A stretch of 64,000 bases of DNA, taken from positions 28,623,521-28,687,520 of the forward strand of contig CATQJL010000001.1 in the NCBI GenBank assembly GCA_958299035.1, read 5' to 3'. Source of the DNA: Cylicocyclus nassatus. Its lineage: Eukaryota; Nematoda; Chromadorea; Rhabditida; Strongylidae. Below are positions 58,700-64,000 of this stretch, piece after piece; position 1 is the first letter of the stretch, and the number at the start of each line of letters is the position of its first letter. The translations under genes were made by a program, and so were the position numbers. A model generated the notes under the pieces. It worked only from the letters and a program-made list of their open reading frames with translations. It did no database searches and was not told the origin of the DNA.

Positions 58700-60057
58700 T
58701 GTCCTCTGAAATACAGAATCCAACTTTAGCAGGCAATTGTTTCGTATTTGCTTAAGTCAAGACCTAAACTTTCATATAGGATTCTTTTCGTTTTGTAACA
58801 GTATTATTTCCAGAATTAGTCAGCAGTTAAAGCTCGTTATTCTACGAGCTTCATGCAGAGAAAGCTTTTGTAGGAACGCCACGTGCAGTCTGAATTGGAA
58901 AGAAAAGTGTATTTTCACATAAGTGATCGCGACATGTGTGCTGTTTCTAAAACGCCAATCAAAAGTTTGCAGCCACTCTTTTTAATGTATCTTACTCTGT
59001 TTCGCATATAAAATTTCAAATTTTAATATCATGCGCAAATCACCTGCTCAAAACTATGTGGCCCAGGAAAAAATGATGAAAACGGCAAAATGGAGGATGT
59101 CAAAGCTTGCAGCCACTTTCTTTGAGGATTTTTAGAAAAACTTGCCATTTTTCGGTATTTGGGTTACAAGATACCGAAAGTTAGCAAGTCATCCCAAAGC
59201 ATCCCTAAGCTTTGAGATATGCAGGAGAACAAACGTTCATCAAACTTCAGGAAAAAAGACTCTACGAAGTAAGTTTGCTCAAACGCCATTATCACAAAAA
59301 TTGGTTAAATCATTGAATTACCGAGAATTAATCGGCTGATCCATGCTCCTGTGAAATCGTCGTAACATCTGGACGTTCACTGGCTTTTTGCGAGTGTGAC
59401 AGAAAAAGCATCACTTGTCACGTTTTGAAAGCTACTATAAACTCAATTCAGACCGGAGCAGTTTTCAGCTCAAAAATTTGCTCTGCGGTCTAGAAAACTC
59501 TCAAACTTGATTAAACCTTGCTGTTACAGAGATCAGATTGGTCCGAAGTTCGCAGAGCTTTGATGGAAACATGGAGCTTCTCTGCCAAAGAAGGATTTGC
59601 TTAACTGGTTTTGGTCGCATTTTCACAAATGACATTTTTCCTTGGTAACTCGAAGGTTTCCTAAATGTGAAAATCGCGAAAACTTTTTCCTGAGAGTAGC
59701 GGCTACACGTCTTCAGTAAAGCTCTGCATCTTTGGATCGGTGCTGGCCTTTGAAAAGTATGGTTCTCAACAAGTTTAAGAACTCTGTAAAAAGGCCCAAT
59801 TTTCAAGCTGAAAATTGCTTCGGATCTGAGTTGGGGTTATAGTAAATCTTGTAGCATGCCAAGTGATGCTTTTTTGTTACATTCGCAAGCCGTAACTGAA
59901 CATTAGGTGCTACAACATCTTCATAGGAGCATGGATCAGCCGACTACTTATCGGCAACCCAATAACCTCCAATTTTTGCGGTCATTTGGCGTTCATGCAA
60001 ATTGACTCCTCAAATCTCTTTTTTGTAGAGTTTTGTGAGTGCTTATTGCACTGAATT

Positions 60058-60486
60058 CTAAAGGCAGCGTCTAATCAAAATTTCGTCTTCCATCTTTTTA
60101 TTGTTATCGAGACTTTCCATGGCGCTGATTTCGGATATGAGGTTCAAAATACGGGAAAGCTCCAAAATTGCCCCTTCTGAAGCCCCTTTTTGGCAGCGTG
60201 GACAAGTGACCCGGCGCTCGTCACGACGTATGCTACAGGAAACTTTGACGTGTGCAACATTCCCGCGTAAAAAACTATGGCTTGTTATGGGATGGTAGGA
60301 AAAGTACTGAAAAATGTAATTTAGCCCTACTACGCAATACATGCCAAGATTGATACATGGATTAGTTGAGTGAGTTGTCTCGACGTTACTTGTCATGTCA
60401 GAACATGTCACCCCCTGCCTCCTTTGCTTTTGAACTGATGAATGAATGTCGAACACAAAAGATGCCTGCTTATGGACCTCAATCAA
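60058..60486 (-). CDS. Possible gene with a CPRC zinc-ribbon-like segment (uncertain)
   Basis: A 142-codon frame on the minus strand ends at the stop 60058-60060. Its last 80 residues look protein-like: 'VSCSIRRDERRVTCPRCQKG' suggests half of a Cys-rich zinc-binding fold, then an amphipathic helix (AILELSRILNLISEISAM). A TTTTTCAG acceptor (about 60299-60306, minus sense) lies inside the frame, so the true coding part may be only a last exon from about 60298 to 60058, with the upstream residues intronic. No paralogue is in the window and the product is not recognised. Confidence 0.3.
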   Translation of the reverse strand: MIEVHKQASFVFDIHSSVQKQRRQGVTCSDMTSNVETTHSTNPCINLGMYCVVGLNYIFQYFSYHPITSHSFLRGNVAHVKVSCSIRRDERRVTCPRCQKGASEGAILELSRILNLISEISAMESLDNNKKMEDEILIRRCL

Positions 60487-61104
60487 ATTATAGGTTTGGA
60501 GGAAAATCGCTACTTATGAATTGAGAGAAAATGCAAATGATGCCCCACCACTCAAAAACTTTACAAATAATTCTGGGATTGAGTGAGCAGTAAGAATTTA
60601 CAAAGACTTGGCTATGCTTATTTGGTAGAAAATGTGGATGGAAAAGACATCATCTGACAAAGCAGAACATCAATTTGGATCTGAATGATAAATTTCAGAT
60701 GTGCTCTACCTACAAGCTAAAAGAATGAAATAAACTAACAGCCAAGAAAAAATCAGCATTACAGAGTAGTTCACTTCAATCATTATGACTGAGTATTTTA
60801 TAACAACTCATTTTCTAGTGACAGTAATAACTTCTGTATGGATATGTATGAATATTTGGCATAACTCATTCATATTTCAGTAGTATCGAAAGAAAATTGA
60901 AAATTGAAAAGCTTACTTTCCTTCTCGCAGATTTTCCTGCGAAAAAAAACCGTTTTAATGTCATCCGGAACGATGTCAAAAACGTGCATGAGCACGGTAC
61001 TTTGAAAATTCGTAACTAAATTCAGGGGAAGATTGAGAGGCTGCCATGAACAGGCTGTGTAGTATAGCGCCCAAACTATCCTTGAAAAAAGTTTCAGCCA
61101 GAAG
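60487..61104. other. No gene seen
   Basis: AT-rich sequence with only short ORFs. Confidence 0.4.
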
Positions 61105-62077
61105 CAGGTCTCAACACAGCTGGCTGGATATCGTTTTTGGGCTGAAAGCAGGAAGGATATCGTTTCTGCGGGTTAGCATGCTGCCGTTTGCTAAAATGCT
61201 AGGGACACGCCGCCGACATGCGGCCTGCGGCATGCCAGCGACTTGCTTAGTATTTCTCCGCTGTTTGTTAGCATACCGGCAGTATGCTATTCGCATGTCA
61301 ACGCATGCCATCGGTATACCGCCGACATGCCGGTACTAACACTGCGCGGAAAATTCAAATCCTGCCCGGAGAAGCAAAAGGCTTGTTTACAAACAAAAAG
61401 CAATCATATGACACCAAATCTGGTGTGTGTATGCGCGTTGGGGGACCCGAACCATGACCCAAAAATTTGTGAAAACTAATGTGAATGAGAGCTGTGCTGA
61501 ACTTTTTTTTTGAATTAGCTGAGACTGTGCCAGCTGGGTGCCAGCTGAGCTGGCACCAACCCTTTGCTCACATAAGTTTTCATACTTTTTTACGTAAGTA
61601 GTATCTCCATTGCAAATATTGTCATACAAAGAAAAAACGGTTTCATAATATCTCCTCCAGGTTTTTTTACAGTCCTCAAAAGATCTTCATCAAAACTGCT
61701 CCAATCGCAAAGCGCGCCCTTGTGAACTGACGCGCGAATCCTTCATTTTCGCTGCGCTGTCCTCCTTCATTATCTTTGTTTTTCTGTCTTTTTTGTTATT
61801 TTCTATTTTTTGTTTGTCCCATCTGCAGATGAGGTTGGAGAGAGCGAGGTGGAGGGGTAGGAAAATGGAGGGTGGGAGAGGGGAGGCGTAGGTTTTTCGA
61901 TTTTTTTTTCGGCTTTTTGCGCTTTATTTCGGGTTGGGCCATAGTCCCATCCAGAATGAAGGAAAAAAAGCCAAGTGTAGAGAAATGAGGGGTCAAAGGG
62001 AACTTCGTACTAGTTTTGCGAAATCAAAGGGAACTTCGTTTGAGATTCTTCCACGTGCCAGCACGTGCCGAGCCCTG
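61105..62077 (-). mobile_element. Diverged hAT element, inverted relative to the 53-kb copy
   Basis: The right edge reads GTGCCGAGCCCTG and the left edge CAGGTCTCAACACAGCTGG, a decayed terminal repeat. Flanks 'gccagaag' (61097-61104) and 'gccagtgg' (62078-62085) look like a degraded 8-bp duplication. The reverse complement shares 'aaaaacgatatccagc' and GCATGC/GCCGGCA-rich phrases with 53127-53859. No transposase is seen. Confidence 0.65.
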
Positions 62078-62081
62078 GCCA

Positions 62082-63770
62082 GTGGCCGTATTCATCAACG
62101 AACCCTGAGGGTTAAGCTTACCCTCCAGGGTTAGTTTAACCCTCAGGGTTCATTGACCGTATTCATCAACCATAGGCTACGGTTACCACGGAACGCGATC
62201 TACCCGTATCGATCAACGAACCTGTGGCCGTATTCATCAACCCTGAGGGTTAAAGTAACCCTGGAGGGTTAAGGCGTCAGTTACGCGTGCGCTGTGCAAA
62301 CATCACAGAATGCCTAAGTACGGGCTGCATTCACTTTATACTTCTATTCTTTCACTGTTATAGTAGTACCAGTGCGTCACCTCTGCATCGCAGAGGCTCG
62401 CACTGGCCCTACTATGTATGTGCCTTACTCATTCTCGTAGAATTGTGGCACTGGAACTCACCGCGCTATGCCGACTACCACGAATAAAATGTAAGTACTC
62501 ATTTGAAAAGCTTTTTCACGTGAGATCGGTGATTTCGCGTGGATGAAACTTTTCACAGGAAGACAAACGCAAATTTGAATAGGTTTTTGAATTTGTCATG
62601 GCTTGGTAGTCGCTATAAAGGCAATAGTAATCGTGAGCCACATCTCTGTGCGAAAATCTTCTGAAATGCTTGGCTAGAACCTTGGCAAGTTGACCATTTG
62701 CGTAACCAATTCTCTTTGGCGCTGTTTTTGTTATGTAGTAAACTTTTGAGTACTTTTTGGGCTAAAGTCCATTGTTTGCGCATTTGCTAACCAAACACAC
62801 CCACGACTTTGCAAAAAGTGGTGATACGTATCCAATTTTGCGGGACAGAAGCCAGGTGGATCCGTTTGGCGCGCAGATTTTGAGGGATCCACTCAACAAA
62901 TCTACTCGTGCTTTTGCATGTTAGACTTTCATGAAGGGAGCATGCGCTATGCAAAATTTGGGCTTAGAACACTGGCTGGAACACGCTCTACGAATTTCGT
63001 AACAGACGGACACACACACACAGGCACACACACACAAAAAAACACGTAAACAACCCTTAGCCCGTTATCAAAAGGTCTTGATAGTCAACGAATAAGCTTC
63101 TAACACTAGTTTTTATAACACATCTCTAGCATACTTGTGCAGCATCCAATCTTACAGCGTGAGTTTATTTTCATGTGTGCAATTGTGCAGTGTAAGTTCT
63201 ACTTTTGCGCAGTTCGTTTTATACCGGGCTTGTGCTACTCTTTTAGGGGTCAATGCGTGTTATTATAGAGGGGTTCTTCTGTTTTGGCACTTGTCAGAGT
63301 GGAATGCCATTTTTCCTCGTCTTCATTTGTCACCAAAGCTAGAATTCTTTTCCTCGCGAAGTCAGTGTTTCATGTACTTCGAATATGAACATAAAACGAA
63401 GTCGAAACTAAATACTATAACAACAACCAATGCTAAATACTACAATCTCGTTGATCGTTTTCCATAAACTACTAGATGCGAGTAAATGTTTGTATTAGTG
63501 TTAGGGTAGAGTTAACCTTGATCTGAGCTAGGGTTAAATTAACCCTGATGAATCACGTAAGTTTTAACCTCCAGGGTTAGTTTTACCCTCACGGTTCGTT
63601 GATGAATACGGGTTAGTCGCTTTCGAGGTAACATTAACCCTCAAGGTTAGATTTAACCCTCAGGGTTAAGCCTACCCTGTGTTTCATGAATAAGGGTTAA
63701 ACGCTTCCAGGGTTAAACTAACCCTCCAGGGTTAGTTTAACCCTCGGGGTTCGTTGATGAATACGGCCAC
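62082..63770. mobile_element. 1.7-kb TIR element with arrays of TAACCCTCCAGGGTTA repeats
   Basis: The ends are 'gtggccgtattcatcaacga' and 'tcgttgatgaatacggccac', extending to about 33 nt with one mismatch seen. Next to each end (62082-62276 and 63490-63770) lie several copies of the palindromic motif TAACCCTCCAGGGTTA and its variants, and inner copies of the terminal sequence (62229 and about 63597). No transposase motif was found in the ORFs inside (62287-62487 and 63135-63467). The superfamily is undetermined and no clear target duplication was seen. Confidence 0.72.
63009..63042. repeat. CA microsatellite
   Basis: An interrupted (AC)n run inside the TIR element. Confidence 0.85.
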
Positions 63771-64000
63771 AGAAGATCTATGAGCTCGAAAAAATCTAGA
63801 TGCGACTCTCGCAAATTTAGATGCGATAAAGAGCAAAAACTAGGATTCTTGAGCTTGAAGTTTTGTAACTCACCAGAGAAGTTATGAAACAGCGCGAAAG
63901 TTTAAGAATAGAAAGCAGGAGGATGGCCTCGCGTTACAGTACAATGCACCCAACGAGCTTCAATAGCTCCTGAGAAATTTAGATGCGACCCAAATACGAC
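63771..64000. other. No gene seen at the window end
   Basis: 'tagatgcga' recurs at about 63797, 63820 and 63981, suggesting another repeat that continues beyond the window. Confidence 0.4.

Larger units (their letters stand above)
56400..60000. repeat. Gene unit 4, eroded, same orientation as units 1-3
   Basis: It matches unit 1 from about 18430 to about 23500 with large gaps. Examples: 56700-56830 matches 18560-18690, 57230-57660 the Helitron relic, 58030-58310 the gene flank, 58780-58900 matches 22685-22770, and 59340-59560 matches 23205-23420. The foldback MITE, the exon-like block and the segment equivalent to 21290-22680 are missing. Confidence 0.75.

Noticed and set aside
63135..63467. 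110-aa ORF near the window end
   Set aside because: It sits inside a TIR element, with low-complexity composition and no transposase motif.

Overview
The window looks like repeat-rich eukaryotic, probably nematode, genomic DNA. Genes are sparse, introns are tiny (49-52 nt), and a TTTCAG acceptor lies 5-6 nt before every start codon of the main gene family, which suits SL trans-splicing. The sequence is packed with Helitron, mariner, hAT and LINE relics. No ribosome binding sites, operons, rRNA, tRNA or CRISPR were seen. The species cannot be named from the sequence.

The only convincing genes belong to one family of small secreted cysteine-rich proteins (98-115 aa, two exons). There are four distinct intact genes (6700-7099 +, 21398-21744 -, 41163-41511 -, 58317-58699 -), one duplicate (31735-32081 -) and two identical frameshifted pseudogenes (20869-21213 and 31206-31550). 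The first exon encodes a nearly invariant signal peptide and a variable charged linker. The second encodes a CX3C-X14-CX3C core that resembles a helical hairpin. Every intact copy has an even number of cysteines after the predicted signal cleavage site. I do not recognise the family and assign no function.

Layout: 1-2164 is a Helitron-like repeat split by a 5'-truncated LINE. 3655-7386 is an inverted copy of the gene-bearing unit. 8742-10255 is a second copy of the Helitron-like repeat. 10256-15880 holds foldback elements and a LINE ruin. 15880-45025 is a tandem triplication of the gene unit (about 10.3, 10.3 and 8.5 kb), in which an 8.06 kb block (18093-26156 and 28430-36497) is almost identical between units 1 and 2 while the intervening parts have diverged. 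45010-56400 is a transposon-rich spacer: a palindromic mariner, a string of MITEs, a hAT and a Helitron with both ends. 56400-60000 is a fifth, eroded gene unit. 60000-64000 holds one uncertain ORF, a second hAT and a 1.7 kb TIR element.

The picture is a birth-and-death cluster of secreted proteins expanding by tandem and inverted duplication in transposon-rich DNA. All similarity statements are by eye; no alignment or database search was run.
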